Part shown: piece after piece, positions 26,313 through 40,421 of the stretch | Position numbering within the stretch: the first letter of the stretch is position 1 | How the letters are laid out: each line of letters begins with the position of its first letter | From: Todiramphus chloris collaris | Lineage: Eukaryota; Chordata; Aves; Coraciiformes; Alcedinidae | Reading direction: 5' to 3' | NCBI GenBank assembly: GCA_025345505.1 | Contig: JANVCC010000018.1 | Location: 10,493,178-10,557,177, forward strand | DNA length: 64,000 nt | Notes under the pieces: model-generated | Seen by the model: the letters and a program-made list of their open reading frames with translations, nothing else | Told to the model about the DNA's origin: nothing | Database searches by the model: none | Program-made: the position numbers and the translations under genes

Positions 26313-27574
26313 GAAGATCAGAAAAAGATTACACTGGATCTCTTTCTGTAATGAAATGATTACTGTTATCATGCAGAGAAATATTTCTGGCAGTATGGAT
26401 GGCTCCTGACTCTGACAGCTTGAGTCCATTTATAGAAGTTTCCTTTAGTTTAAGGCAGGTACAACAGTATGGAGAATCTGACATCTAGTGTAGACTTTTA
26501 ATGTTTCATGCAGAAGCAGAACAAAAATCTAAGATTTGCTTGCTTAAGTATTTTCCTATCTTCCATAATTTAAAATATTTATTACTTTGATCTTTTATTT
26601 TTGTCTATTCCACTTTAATGTCTGAAGCTCACATATCTGTATGGGAGACAAACTTGATGATGCACCTCATTAAAAAAATAAAGCTAAGCATTTTGCTCAA
26701 AACAGAAAGATATCTTTTCTGAGAAAGGGAGCTTAATGCTCTTTCTTCTCGACCTTTAATGTCATAACATTCACAGTAACGAGCCACTTTACATAGGGCT
26801 TTGATTACATTGAGTGAGAAGGGGACGTAATGGATGACATGAGTATCACTACACTGAGCTCTACAGATATTATCTTCTCCCATCAAATGCAAATCACTAA
26901 CCATATCATGATTTTGTGTCTCTCTTTTTCTATATATTGCAGTAAATTGTCTGAGACAGATTAAGGAATCAGAATTTTAGATTTTATTTCCTTTCACTAA
27001 TCTTGTGACATAAATTCAGCTCAGTTTAAACCAAGCACTCAAGCTGTGCTTCCTGTTTTGCATGTTAATCTGACAGTTGTCAGCAAAAAGCTTAATGGAA
27101 AACAAAACCAGTGTCTCAATATTTGAATACCTGTTATTGTAAATAATTGCAGTAATGCCATAAAGCTACTTACAGAATGAATATATATTGAAGATAGACA
27201 TGTTGTGCCTCTAAAGTGTTTATGCTGCTACTTGAAAACAAACAAAAGACAGAACACATCAATGCAACAAACAAGAATGAAGAGATGAGATATAAAACTC
27301 TTAGACTCACATAAATATTTATGTCATCTATACCTAGAATTGTCAATAATTAGATTAATAGCAACAGCATTTCCAGAAAGAAGCTTGGATAACTTTGAGA
27401 TTAAAATATCACCCTGTGTCTTGTCACTGGTGCAAGTTAATCTGAACTCCTGAGATGAAATGCAATCTAAAGAATTCCATCTTCTCATTTCGTATGATAA
27501 CAGGGCAGTTTATATGACTATAATTTGGTCTCAGTTGACTTGAAAATTGTTCCAGGTCACAATAAGGTGTTTGA

Positions 27575-27616
27575 AGTTGATAGTACAAAATATGATAGTT
27601 GATAGTACAAAATATG
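27575..27616. repeat. Small tandem duplication, 22-bp period
   Basis: AGTTGATAGTACAAAATATG occurs at 27575-27594 and again, identical, at 27597-27616, separated by AT. Identity of the copies suggests a recent local duplication. Confidence 0.93.
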
Positions 27617-30600
27617 CAAATTTTGCAACATCCATTTCTCAGTTCGATTGTTTTGCATAGTTCATCTTTCTCCATTGCCAAGCACTAACATGATTTTTTA
27701 GGTTCTGAAATCACAATGTACCTTTGCAGGTTATGACACCGACTTCTCAATACTCAAGTCAAAGAGTTCACTCAGTTCTTTCATTATATTTCAAATAAGG
27801 AACAATCTTAAAGGGAATAAAGAAGCATAAATAAAATAGGCTGTTTCCCCCATCTGTCTGAATAAATGCAATTCAAAAGTAAAAAAGTGTTAATAAAATT
27901 GGAGAGTGAAACATTAAAAAAAAAGCATCAAAAAATTGTGGAGTAGAGAATAATAGCTCTTTTTTTTTAAGTCAGTGAGGGTTTTGAGTGTTTAAAGTGT
28001 ATAATGTGAAATGAGCCAGACAAAATAATTATTTATCACTGGCTAGCACAGAGTGACTTCTAAATGGAAAGCAATTTTCAATTAACTGGTCATGCTACAC
28101 TTACCTGAGGTTATGTTGCACAATCAATCATGAAGAAATGTTATTTGCCTTCTGTTTATGAGCCAGATGGTTCTAATGCTCAATTTAAAACTAAAATATG
28201 ATTTAAAGAAGAGGGGCACAATGACAAAACTTGAATCCCACTGCAAAAATGATTATCAGAAGTCAGTTGGCAGTGTTGATATATAATTTCAAAATATTTT
28301 GAAGGGATGGATTATAGCTGTCGGCACTTAGCATCAGACAAAACATAGTATTTTCCTTCTAAACTAATTCCACAACTACTTTTATAATCAAAGCTATTCA
28401 GCTCTCGTTATATGCCTTCAGGCTATGAAAGTGGAAACAGTCAAGTGGTATGTAAAAGGATGCATGTAGACAGCCTTGTATTCCCTCTTCCTGTCCTGAA
28501 AGATGGCCAACAATTCCCTAAGCTAGCAGTTATATGACATCATTTTGTGTCTTCCAATATGCGCCTTGAAACAGTTTCTCTCCCAGGGTAACAAAAATTG
28601 CAGCCCCATTCCACCTCAACCCCTTTTGCAATGCACCTGCAAGGCCCTCCATCACCCAGCTCTCCATGCTGCTGGAATTGAACTGAAGGTGGCAAGGCAG
28701 CCAGGGACAGCCGTACAGATACCTGCTTTGCAGCACCTATGAGACACGGTGCGTGGCTGAGACCAGCAACCTCTGCGGACACTATCTCCAGTAAAGATGC
28801 AAAGTGGCTTTACTGTCCTAGGGCAGCAACGGCTCACACCAAACCAAACCCTGATCCTTCTGGCTCTGTGCAGCACTATGAGCAAATGCAGATGTACTCA
28901 TACAGAGATAAATGTAGCTGCAGACGCAGTCTCACACATATGGTGCAACACAGCCACAGTAAATGTCTCACCCTGTATGTCCTTCTGGAGACACTTGCTC
29001 TAGAATGAGAAAATCGGTATTTTTCTGAAGGGGTTCATGATTTTGGGTTCCTTTTGAACATAATGTGTGACTATACTAAGCTTACTCCTTCCTGAATTCA
29101 AAGATAATGTGCTTACATCACTGGGATCAAAGGCAAATTCCCCTTTATAACTGAAGGAATGTATCAGACCTGATTCCTTAACAGTCTCTCAAGTTTCTTA
29201 ACTATTCAACTTCAGATTTGCTACCTATTGCCAACTTTTCACTAGTTAAATAAATTCTCAGGATGAACTGTTGTGGTTTTTACAACTTGCCTGTAAAGCA
29301 CTCAAGAGCACAGAATGTAGTTTGTTCTGGCTTTATAGTTGCTTATTGAAAAGAGTTTTTTGTCTCCAATAAAAGATATACAGGATCTTGTATAGTACAA
29401 ACAAATATCAATAATGCTCATGTCTTGGAATAGAGCTAGGTTTCCCGTGCCAAAGCATTCACTTAAAAACTTATGTGTCAGTGAGGATATGGGACATGAC
29501 ATTCAGGATAATTGAAAACATTCTTAAAATTTAGCTTACTTCAAGTAATAAAGTAATTGGGTAATTGTATTAATCTGATTTAATAAATACATATATAAGT
29601 ATACAAGTGACAATATCTGTGAAATATCAAAGGGGAATTCTGTTTTCCACAAATACAAATATTCCAGACACCTTGAAAGGAATTGCCCATGTGTTTTATA
29701 GTAAGCACGTGCATAAAGATCTGAGGAACAATTGCATAGTAGGAGACATTATTTTCAGAAGGCAGAAAACACATTATTTTAAATACAACCACTGAATCAC
29801 TCTAGAATTTCAAAGCACTTTATAAAAGCTAGTTAATTATATTTCATGTATACTGAACCCTTAGTCAGATGAACTCAGCATCTTTTGCAGTAATTAATTA
29901 ATTTTATCTCCTGAGACCACAGTGAGGTAGGAGAATATTATTGTTCCCTCTCATACTTTGAGGGAAGTTAAAAGAAGTGCCTTTTTTCAGTGATGCTACA
30001 GGTCACCTACTACCTCCAGCACCTCCAACTCATATAGCACACTGAACACTACAGACTTGCTGCATGCTTTTTGCAGGTGAATTGTAATTTGAACCATGAC
30101 ACATAAGAAAGCCAGAAATAGCTCCTGACAGCCATGACTTTGAATCCCTGAGCTAATTAGTAAAGAACACTTTCATTAAAGATTGGTATTTAACATTGTA
30201 AGATACTTCTATGCCTTCTTTGTAGCATCTTTATGAAAGTCAATTTCAGACACTTTTGAGTTGTCTTAACCAAGTGTGCATGAACACCAAGGTCAACAGG
30301 TGGTGCTAACGCAGGCAAGATGTGCTACAAAGGGAACTGAATCCCGTCAAACAGAAAAGCAATTTCCCAGGAAGTGCTAATGGGAGAAGGCTACAGCTGC
30401 TAAAGTACTCCTTCTAATTAAATAAGATACACTAAGTTTACTGACATGATTATTACATGTCAGATCCATTTATGTCGAAACTTAGGCAATGTTTTCAGAA
30501 TACTGGTGCAGGTGTAGTTAGAATCTGTTCAGTCTGGATTTAAGGATTACTTTACAGAAACCATCTAAATGAGACTACCAGCATGTTTCATTCCCATTTA

Positions 30601-31218
30601 TCCTTCTCTGCAGTTGTCTATGGCTGCCATTTAGAAATGCCATAAGCATTTGGGAGATGGAAGGAAAACCACTCTCTACCTTCCTGATATTCCTGAAAAT
30701 ACTGTCAAGTCACTTGCTTACCTTCTGCTCTAAGCTGTCACCACAGCTCCTCCCAGGTAACTTCCTAGGGAAAAGAAGAAAATCTGACTTGACTCACCTC
30801 ATAAAAGATCAGGTCCTTATCTTCTAGCTCCTATCTAAGGCCACAAACAAGAACTATTTGATAAGAGTTTGTCAGTAATCCTCTCAGGGATAAAGATCCC
30901 CCCCTGGGACTGGATATTGCAGGGGTTTCAGTGAGAAAAGAGGATCTTTTGGATGCTTACATAAACCCTTTGAACGCTACTGGGTGCCAATAGCTGATAT
31001 GACCCAAGACTCTACGAAGATTAGAGAAAATGTTTTTTGGAGTAGTGATGTTAATCAAATCCCTTTAAAAAACAGCAGCTTTGGCTTAAGGCCAATGTGT
31101 CTGGTGCACAAAGACTGTACCAATGGCTGAGTTAGATGAGGTTGATTGTCCAAGGCTGTCACATCTCTTCACCTCCTAAGCTATATAAAGCCTTGATAGA
31201 AAGGATTACATTATTTAC

Positions 31219-31239
31219 AAATAAAATAAAATAAAATAA
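31219..31239. repeat. (AAAAT)n short microsatellite
   Basis: About four AAATA units in an A-rich setting. Confidence 0.85.
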
Positions 31240-31508
31240 TTTTTAAAACCCCACACACTTGCAAAAATAAAGATCTATAAGACTGTTTAGAAACCTCACC
31301 TTCACCAAATCAGTCGTGGCTCTGCCAATGTAATAAATTTTTTTATATTATGAAAAAAATCTGTATCTCTCTTAAAATCTTTCCCAAATACCTCTTGTCT
31401 ATACTGTCATTACAATACTACCGATTGACAAAAACTGTCAATAAAGTGATTTTGATCCAATATCTGTAATTGCTATATAATATGCATGAAAAGTAACACA
31501 CATAATGA

Positions 31509-31544
31509 ATATATATACAGATATATATATATCTGTATATATAT
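31509..31544. repeat. 36-bp perfect AT-rich palindrome
   Basis: An (AT)n run interrupted symmetrically by CAG and CTG: ...TATATACAG-(AT)6-CTGTATATA.... Every base from 31509 to 31544 pairs with its partner about the centre at 31526/31527. It could extrude as a cruciform. A CR1 stub begins 14 bp later. Confidence 0.93.
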
Positions 31545-31557
31545 AGTTTACATTAAA

Positions 31558-31622
31558 TGGTTGGACTAGATGATCCTTGAGGTCCCTTCCAACCTGGTAT
31601 TCTATGATTCTATGATTCTATG
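31558..31622 (+). mobile_element. CR1 LINE 3'-end stub
   Basis: About 65 bp matching only the extreme CR1 3' end: TGGTTGGACTAGATGATC, then GGTCCCTTCCAACC, then the octamer tail TTCTATGATTCTATGATTCT. This is an extreme 5' truncation, a known outcome of CR1 target-primed reverse transcription. It directly follows an AT palindrome. Confidence 0.93.
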
Positions 31623-34600
31623 ACCATATATGTGGACATTGTGAAATAAGGCCATCATGGACTCAATAAGCTTAGTTCTACAGCTCATACTGAGTCAAGG
31701 ATTTTCTGAAAACTCTCTGCTGCAAACTATTTGCAAGAAATTGAGAGAAATAATTGGAGGTGTGCTTAAGAGTAGAAGCTTACCCTATGTGCATGTTCTA
31801 AGTTGGTTATCTAAATACACAGATACTCATGTATAAATATATAGAAAATATTATGTACATATATATGTATAAATATAAAGCACATAAACCATAAGCTATA
31901 TTAAGTAAAAAGCATCCGTGGGTTTTGTGATGGGTATTCCAGTCAGAACACTCTGATTCACAGTCTTAAACTCTCTGTTTTATATTCAAAGAGGAGAAAT
32001 GGAATGGCATTTCTTTTCAATTGTAAAACTTGCTCAGCACTTTTGGTTCCAGAGATGGGGTTGGTACTTTGTCAGAGCAGTAATTTAATGCAGGCCCACA
32101 TACAGAAATTCAGACCAAAAATGCTCAATCAACAATGCAGTATTCCCTCTTCCTGCAGTGTAGCTGCGCATGAATTTATTGAAATCTGAAGGTGATTCAC
32201 TGGAAAAAGATAAGAAAACATCTTGTCCTGAGAGTGAGTTATAACTCTGAAGATATAAAGACAAATCCAAAGTGATTTTAAGAACCTAAAACAGACATTC
32301 AAAGGACTGAGCTACCTAGGTCCAAAACTACTGCACTGTAGTCACTTGAATTGGAAGTATCTACATCCTCTCTGTAGCAATAAGAAAATGTAATTGTATT
32401 GAAAGTCTGCAACAGGCCTAATTGAGTATTCTTTGGACTTCACTGATTGTATGGATTATTCAGATCTTCCTTCCATAATCCACCTAATCCCTAGTGCTGA
32501 GAACAAAACTAACTTGAGAAGAAGATAAATTAAATATTCAATACCTAAATTCAGTACTATTACTGCACTACTTGTATTTAACCTGACAAGTCATATGGTT
32601 TATTTATATCAGCAAAATTCATTCTCTAGCACAAAAATGCTTCACAGAATTTCCTGTTTCTACATCATCTCAGCATCTTGATCCACAGTTCTTAGAGTGC
32701 ACACGTATAGAGATCAGCCTGTAATTAATAAGATGTTTAAGGAGGATAAATAAATAATGTAGCCTATGAGAAAAGGAAACAGATGTGTATGGTCATTTCA
32801 GGGCCTTGATTAAAGAAAAGTGTTAGTGCTTTGCTACAGATGCTCCACAACAAAAGAATTGCATAGCAGAAGAGCTTCCCAAACAGCTCTTTCATATAAC
32901 ATCCAGGACTTTTCATCAATAAAAACAGCTTTCTGAGAAACTTTTATTTCCCTCACCACCCTCCTAAACATATCTATATTTGGATTTAAACTCTATGTTG
33001 TGACATAGCTTCTCAACAGGTTTTCCACAAAGAGACCTTGTTCCTGCATTTGAATACTACCTCATACAGCTCTCACTAGATGCATGCACATTTAAGTTCA
33101 GGATTTCCAAGTCTCATTACTGAAGCAATTTTGCATGTGGTTCATGTCACTGCTCTTCAGGAGGCTTGAACTCAGACTCATCAGTTAGTGAATTCACTTT
33201 TTTTGCAGGCCTTTACAAAGTCCTTCCAGCCTGAATCCCTTGACTGACTCTTCTGCTCATTAAATGAAACCGTCCAAGACACACTTTCTAGGAGACTTCC
33301 TCAGCATCCATATGGAAAATACCACAGAGGAATGAGGTGAACTTCTGATGTGTCATCTCTCATTATGTGAAGTGTCAGCTCAGGGCTTGCAAAATGCTTT
33401 ACCCACACCCTTTATTCAGGGGCCAGGAACACATGGCTTTGAAAAGATGAGAAGCTCTTTAACTCCTCCTGCATCCTGATCACTGGAATGGGATGGCAGC
33501 TACTCTGTCTTTGCACAGAATGGTGCAGACAATATTGTACCTATGTCTAAGCCTTCTCTTAGAGGAAAGCTTAGCACCTTATGGAAATCCTGCCTGCCTG
33601 GGAGAACAACTGTGGCTACAGAACGCAGAAGGAGAAAGCTCATATTCAACTCTCTGCTGGAAACGTGTTGTCTATTGAGTAGGAGCTACTCACGAAAGTG
33701 AGTATTTCCCAAGGTTAGATGGCACAGCAGATGCTTGTCCTCACCTTACATTGAAAAGACAGATTGAAGGGCTTATGAAAAGGGTAATGACAGAATGATT
33801 GTGCAAGGTCCCAATCATAGCCATGTCCTCCACAAACAGTATTCAGACAACAATCTCATTGAGTCTTAATGATATTTGGTGTTATAGTTGCAGTCTGAGA
33901 GTGTATTTAAAATACATGGTATAGCTTGTGTACCTACTTAGCTGCTTCCAGCCATCAGCAAAACTAGTACTCATGTTCCTACACCAGCTGTTTTCAGTGA
34001 ACTCTGATTTTGGATTAACAGAAATGTGTGCAGTCCCACAAAATCCTTGAGGATTATCTAGGAGGCAAGTGTTGGTTGTTTCCAGAATGAATCTATTGTG
34101 AGCTGAAAAGAGCAGCTTAGTTGTGTGAGGATCTGCTTTCCTTCCCAGGACCTTCAAGCTACTCAGTCTGCTATCAGAAGATCAACAGAAGTAAGAAGAC
34201 TGGTTTGCAAGACAGTGGATGCAGTGGACTGCATAGAGTTGGTTGGCAATGGGACAGAGTAGGAGCACCAGACTGGGAAGCTACAATACCATCAGAGACT
34301 TAAGAAGGATTGTGGACAAGCCAACACAAACCAGGCAAGTACTAATCATCTATGATGCCTGCAGGATGCCTAAGTGTTGATTCCATCCACTGAATAAACC
34401 CTTTTTTTGCTGTCTATTAACGGGATAAGTTTCAGGTGAGGGTTGGCCTGCATGTTTGAAATTACTCTGGGAAATTCAGACTTGGCTCTCCTACTTCCTA
34501 GGGGAGCATTGTAAACATTAGGCTATTAGTTACAGTTAATTATTGCAGAAAGACTGCAATCAGCTTCTCCCATTTACCTGTCTTAACAAATCTATGACTG

Positions 34601-37600
34601 AGAAATCAGAAAGACTTCGATATAGATTGTATATTTTCCGTGTGTCCTTTGAACTGAACTTCTTAAAGCATTTGGGAAAGACAAGTAGATCCATATTTGA
34701 TATGAGGCAGGCAAAAATGCGTGGCTGGATATGAAATCCTGAAGTCCCTTTCAACTGCATCAAAACACATACCACTACAGTGGAAGAATATATCAGGTCA
34801 AGTTCAGTATTTTATGCACCTGGATTTTAAAAATTTTAATCACAATGCCCTATGATAGAACACAGCTTTAATGATTTAATTACAGATAGTACAGGAGCTT
34901 TATTTATGAGTCACATGCAGTTCACAAAACAAATTAACGAGAAATGTTCTGCGAGCCACTGACCCTACCGTAAGCTTTCCTTTATTTTTAATAATGTCTT
35001 TATTGCCTCCAATGTAAATAACATTTGCTTGAATAAAGGCCCCAGAATTTGGCTCAGAATAATGCTCTTCTAGACCAAATAACAAGACTGAGTTTACCTT
35101 AGGCAATGAGATTAAAGATGGAGAATTCACAGACACACAGGGAAAAATACACAAGTATCAACATTTTATTGGTGCTGAGGTAGCTTGCCTTATTGTGGAA
35201 TAGTCAGCTGAGATATCTGCAGTTTGTATAGTGATATTTTTCACTTTTATTGAGATTTTAAATAGTAGGAGCAAGATAATAGAAAGCAGTATCACTTACA
35301 TGCCACATCATACCCAGATTACACAAAGGCAGAAGTAAATGCCAGCACTTTTGAGTAGCTGCACAGAACCCAAAAGCTCAGTCAGTCACACAAGCACTGT
35401 GAGCTGTGCAAGCACCAGAAAAATGATGTTAAAAAGGTTATCAGGGGAGGGAGCATGTGATTTAATGTAAGCCCTCTCCTGACAAAGGAGAAGGATGCTT
35501 ATCAGTAGTGAAAGGTGGATTATTAGGTGGTGAGGTGGGTATTGGCAATAGGCTCTACTGGTAAACAGGTCACAGGATCAAGTCTGTCACTGCTGCCCCC
35601 TTTATACAACATACTGATTGTGATTTGGCCACTAAAGATGGGCTAGGCAGGTCTGCTGGCCACTTGAATGGGAAGGTGCTGCTGTGCCTCTTCAGGTGCT
35701 AAGGAAGATTTTGCCTGACGGAGTTTATGGTCATGACAGGTTCAACCACAGAGGAGCCCTCGAAGAGATTAAAGATGCTTGTTCTATGAGGAAGATACTT
35801 TTAAAGTGGAAGGCAGATGACTAAAAATTACGAACCCAATGTATTTTGCAGCTCCCATGACTTACTGGGGGAGGAAACTGAAAACTAAATGAAAAAACAA
35901 AGCAACCAAATTTTAATTTCTTGCCTGGTTTTGTGTTTTGTTCAGAGGAAAGGATGCAGCTTATGATAATTTAGTGAAATTAGCACCCACTGTCTCTAAG
36001 CAGTAGGACAAGAATATGCAATTATATTTGACTGCAGAACAAGAATACACGATTGTTTTTCATCTCTTCCTTATGTTAAAGAAACAGCTGCAAATGTGGT
36101 TTTTGTTTTTGGGTTTTTTTTTTTCTTTTTACTCTAGTGCATTTTCGCTTTTTGGAAAACTAAATAAATGGTTACAAATGAGCCATAACAGAACTTCTTT
36201 TTCAGACTAAGCTACAGAGAATAAATATTTAAATGTTACTTAGGTTACTGGTGGTAATACTGGATGAGACAGAACATGAGTAGAAAAGTTTAGTTCCAAA
36301 ATTTACATGCTATGTGTCTAATGCCTCCTCTCTTCCCTCTCCACTCTTCACACACATCTCTTCTTCAGGTACATTACAAAAAGAGCTTGCTTATACATGC
36401 AAATGTGCATATCAAACACTGTAAGACAAGCACTACAGAACAGTTCTGGGTCTTACTTGCAAATTATATTCATAGATTAAGACAGATTTTAAAAAAGAGG
36501 TATTAGCATTCCCTACTGCTAATGATGAAATAAATAAAATGGTAATGAGTGAATCAATTTTTGAAAGGTTAAGTAGTTGCAGTTTGATTACATATTTGAA
36601 AACCCATGCTTAGACTCCTGCTTTGGAAACTGAACTGGAAATTTTCCTGCATATACAGCAATTACTGTCTGCTCTTAGACCAGAACCAATACAGAAGTAG
36701 TCCTTTTGGTATTTTTGAACATCTGCTTTTAATCTCTATCTGGATGGGGAAATTCTTTGGTGAGAAACAGTAAAGCAGAGATGTAACATGGCCAGAATTT
36801 AAAATCTCATAATTTATTCCATTTCTTAATAACTTATTACCCTATATTGATCTATTCCTCTGAGAGCAATGACAGTTTAAGAAATCAGACACATCTTAAA
36901 GCTCTAGATGTACTCAATGTGTTTTGCATAGGGATTATCTGTCAGATTCCAGTGGAAAAGGGATCTTCGTCATGCTGGTGAGCGTAGCAAAATGCTGAGG
37001 AACTTGCCAACTTAGCCAAAAGCATCCAGTCCATCACCATCTACGCAGGACAAGCCTTTGTGGATTACTAGTGCTCACTTGAGATTCCAAGATCAAAAGC
37101 ACCATCAATATCCTCACCAACTGTAGTTGCTTTCATTATTTGTTTTGTTATTGCACTCAGTACTGAAAAAACAGCTATAAATGGTATGGCTTGCAAAGGT
37201 GGCAGAACAGTACTCAAAGGTGCACTGCCATCTTCTGGGAGAACCTATCCAGTTTTTCAGTAAGATGAATTAGTCACTTAGTCCAGTTTCTGTCCAGTGT
37301 AGTGAAGATGTTAATTTCCAGATAGCCAACAATACAGCTAAAAGCTTTGCGTTTAGATTTTATGATCTTCATTCAGCACCAAGAAACAATCATCATCACA
37401 AACTAGAGTTAGGAGAACTAACATAAGACTACTTAGGAAAATCTCTCTCATGGCCCCAGAAGGCAAGAGATCACTGTAATACATTCTTTTCAAACAAAGT
37501 GTTCACAGTTTTTAACTACTAAAGCCTTACAATTCCGGATCCTATCCAATAATCCAAAGGCAAATACAGGAAAGTGGCTGGGTACCATGTCCAGTCAGAG

Positions 37601-39186
37601 ATTCATTATGAGTTTGAGATATATTGGGCAATCTTCAAATAATTAAAGAGTTATTTTATACCTTTTTTTTGGCCTAATGATGCACAATAACCTTCTGGAG
37701 CAGGCTGTTAATAACCTATTTCATAACATCTTCCATGCTTAGACAAATAAGCTGGAAATTAGCTACTTGAAGGGGTACGTGTCTCTAAGCATATTTTAAT
37801 ACTGCTAATAAAAAGTCTGGATGCCTCAGATGAAAAGCAAACACTTTTAAAATACTTTATCTCAAAAGAATTCTGTTCTCTTTCTTAGAGAACATGGAAA
37901 AACATTGCCTAAAATCTCTTTCAGAAATCACATTATAACATTTTTAAGGCTAATATGTATCAAGTCTCCACTGCCCTTTATAAGGCAGGTTACAGAATTC
38001 CAATCTGCAGGTCCTGCAGTGCAGAGGTATGGAAGCAAAGAAGAGAAAAAGTTTACTCCATCCTACTATGTGAGTAAATGTTATTAAGTGAAACAACCTG
38101 TTTAACAAACTTAAAATACCTGGCTTGTGCTGCCCCCAAAACCTTAAATAACAATGTATTTTGCTGCTTATACCAATAAGCCACAGGCATCCCAGTTACT
38201 ATCAGCTATATACAAGAAAAACAAAAAAGATGTATAATTGTGTAATTCACTTATAATCACCAAACTCACCAGGTTTCTTAACTTAGCCTCTTTCTATTCT
38301 GTTCTATCTCTTTTTGTCATAGGCTGGAAGTATGTCAGACTGAGGAGATTTAAGAGGACTGCTCATTGGCCAGTGCTGAATCTCATACTTGCTGTTCATG
38401 TTAATAAGCCATTCCCAAGCCAGGTTATTGGTTCATGTGCTCAGGCTCTAAGTCACTTTACCAGGAATAGCACTCGTCAAAATATGTTTTAAAGCACATG
38501 CCTTGTCTTTAAATGAAATGAAACAGATACTAAGGCTGATAAATGCTGGTAAGCTCAGGACAGGATGCAAAGATTTCAGAGATGTTTGTGACCCCTCCTC
38601 TGCCACCACCTTGTCACATCTCAGACTCTAAAACAGAACAAGGTTTCATTTGTTTAGTGGCTGTCTGCTAACAGCTGCTTTTTCCCTGTGCCATCTAACT
38701 GACCTCCAGAGAAGCTCAGCTGAGGCTGGCTGCCCTGTGTTTAGAGGGCAAAAGTTAATTGCAGTTAATTAGGCTGTGATGATGTAGTTTCATGAACACA
38801 TCCCAGTCGTGTACCTTCAGACTTTCTGCTACCAAGACAGGTGGAGATGTTCAAAGAGACATCAAATAGAGGTATTGTCCAATTTCTGTCTACTCTGCAA
38901 CTTAGTTTGACTGTTTTTAAGTTCCTAAAAAATGAGCACATCTGGGAAGCTCACAAATACAAGTGTTAACTAATGGATCTAAATAGCAAACTCTTGGCAA
39001 ACGCCTTCTTATTCTCCTACTGTTCCCCAGTTAAAAGGACCCTGCAAAGAATGGCAGTAACTGGACATAAAGAGATGTTCACTGACATCAGGAATTAAAT
39101 TCATCTTCAGTGCTCCCAAAGAAAGCTGATGCATACAAATAGGAATTCACAGAAGGAGGCATATGCTTCCCCTGCACAGTTCTTGC
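31623..39186. other. Unique AT-rich non-coding DNA
   Basis: Longest stretch without any recognised element (7.5 kb). Only short featureless frames (up to 91 codons) and small AT-rich runs such as that near 31857-31871. Confidence 0.6.
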
Positions 39187-40421
39187 ATGTATGGTCCACA
39201 TGGATTCACTAAGGGGAAATCATGCTTGACCAATCTGATAGCCTTTTATGAGGGCATGACTGGCTAGGTAGATGAGAGGAGAGCAGTGGATGCAACTTCA
39301 GCAAAGCTTTTGACACTGTCTCCTACAACATGCTCATAGCAAAGCTTAGGAAGTGTGGGTTACATGAGTGGACAGTGAGGTGGATTGAGAACTGACTGAA
39401 TGCTGGAGCTCAGAGGGCTGTGATCAGCAGCACAGTCTAGTTTCAGGCCTGTACTTATCAGTGTTCCCCAGGGGTCAGTACTGACTCCAGTCTTGCTTAA
39501 CAATGACCTGGATGAAGGGATAGAGTGGACCCTTAGCAAGTCTGATGATGATACAAAACTGGTGAGTGGCTGACACAACAGAAGGCTGTGCTGCCGTTTA
39601 GGGAGACCTGGACAGGCTGCAGAATTGGGTGGAGAGGAACCTAATGAAGTTCAACAAGGGCAAGTGTAAAGTCCTCCATCTAGGGAGGAATCCCCATGCA
39701 CCAGTACAGGTTAGGGGTTGACCTTCTGGAAAGCAGCTCCGAGGAAGAGGGCCTGGGAGGCCCAGTGGACAAGTTCACCATGAGCCAAGTGTGTGCTCTT
39801 CTATACAAGAAGGCCAATGGTATCCTGGGATGCGTTAAGAAGAGTGTGACCAGTAGGTCGAGGGACATTCTCGTTCCCCCTCTACTCTGCCCTAGTGAGG
39901 CCACATCCAGTGTACTGTGTCGAGTTCTGGGCTCCCCAGTTCAAGAGAGACAAGGAGCTACTGAACAGAGTTCAGTGGAGTGCTACAAAGATGACTAGGG
40001 GACTGGCGCATCTCCCTTATGCGGAAAGGCTGAGAGACCTGCATCTGTTTAGTTTGGAGAAGAGAAGACAGAGACGGGGTCTTATTAATGTTTATAAATA
40101 GCTGAAGGGTAGATGTCAAGAGCATGGGGCCAGACTCTTTTCAGTGGTGCCCAGCGACAGGACAAGGGACAACGGACACAAACTGGAACACAGGAAGTTC
40201 TATCTGAACTCAAGGGAAAACTACTTTGAGGGTAATGGAGCACTTGAACAGGCTACACAGAGATGTTGTGGAGTCTCCTTCTCTGCAGCCATTCAAAACC
40301 TGCCTGGATATGATACTGGACAACCTGCTCTAGGTGAACCTGCTTTAACAGGAGGGCTGGACTAGATGATTTCCAGAGGTGCCTTCCATCCCCTACCATG
40401 CTGTGATTCTGTGATTCTGTG
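39187..40421 (+). mobile_element. CR1 LINE, 5'-truncated copy with 3' tail
   Basis: The copy starts near CATGGATTCACTAAGGGGAA, in the RT region. It passes through the motif-A-like 'AAAGCTTTTGACACTGT' block, the GVPQGS-type and FADD-like regions near 39460-39560, the LHLGRNP-like and IKKSV blocks and the [16 protein letters not shown] block, and ends in ATTCTGTGATTCTGTG at about 40405-40421. Several frame breaks split the coding part; the longest open pieces are 39696-39998 and 39895-40101. Wording (MHQYRLGVDLLESS, NVYK) places it in a different subfamily from the copy 0.9 kb downstream. Confidence 0.95.

Larger units (their letters stand above)
25331..31508. other. Unique AT-rich non-coding DNA
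   Basis: It holds the A17 tract, the 22-bp duplication and a GC-richer patch at 28560-28990, where several overlapping frames of 65-89 codons occur on both strands without motifs. No gene or interspersed repeat recognised. Confidence 0.6.

Noticed and set aside
26139-26429. 96-codon minus-strand frame with a Phe run
   Set aside because: The hydrophobic segment comes from the A17 tract; no motif or homology recognised.
28092-28130. U1-snRNA-like word ACACTTACCTGAGG
   Set aside because: Only the first few bases resemble the U1 5' end; no further match follows.
31857-31871. Second AT palindrome (ACATATATATGT)
   Set aside because: Short and expected in AT-rich sequence.
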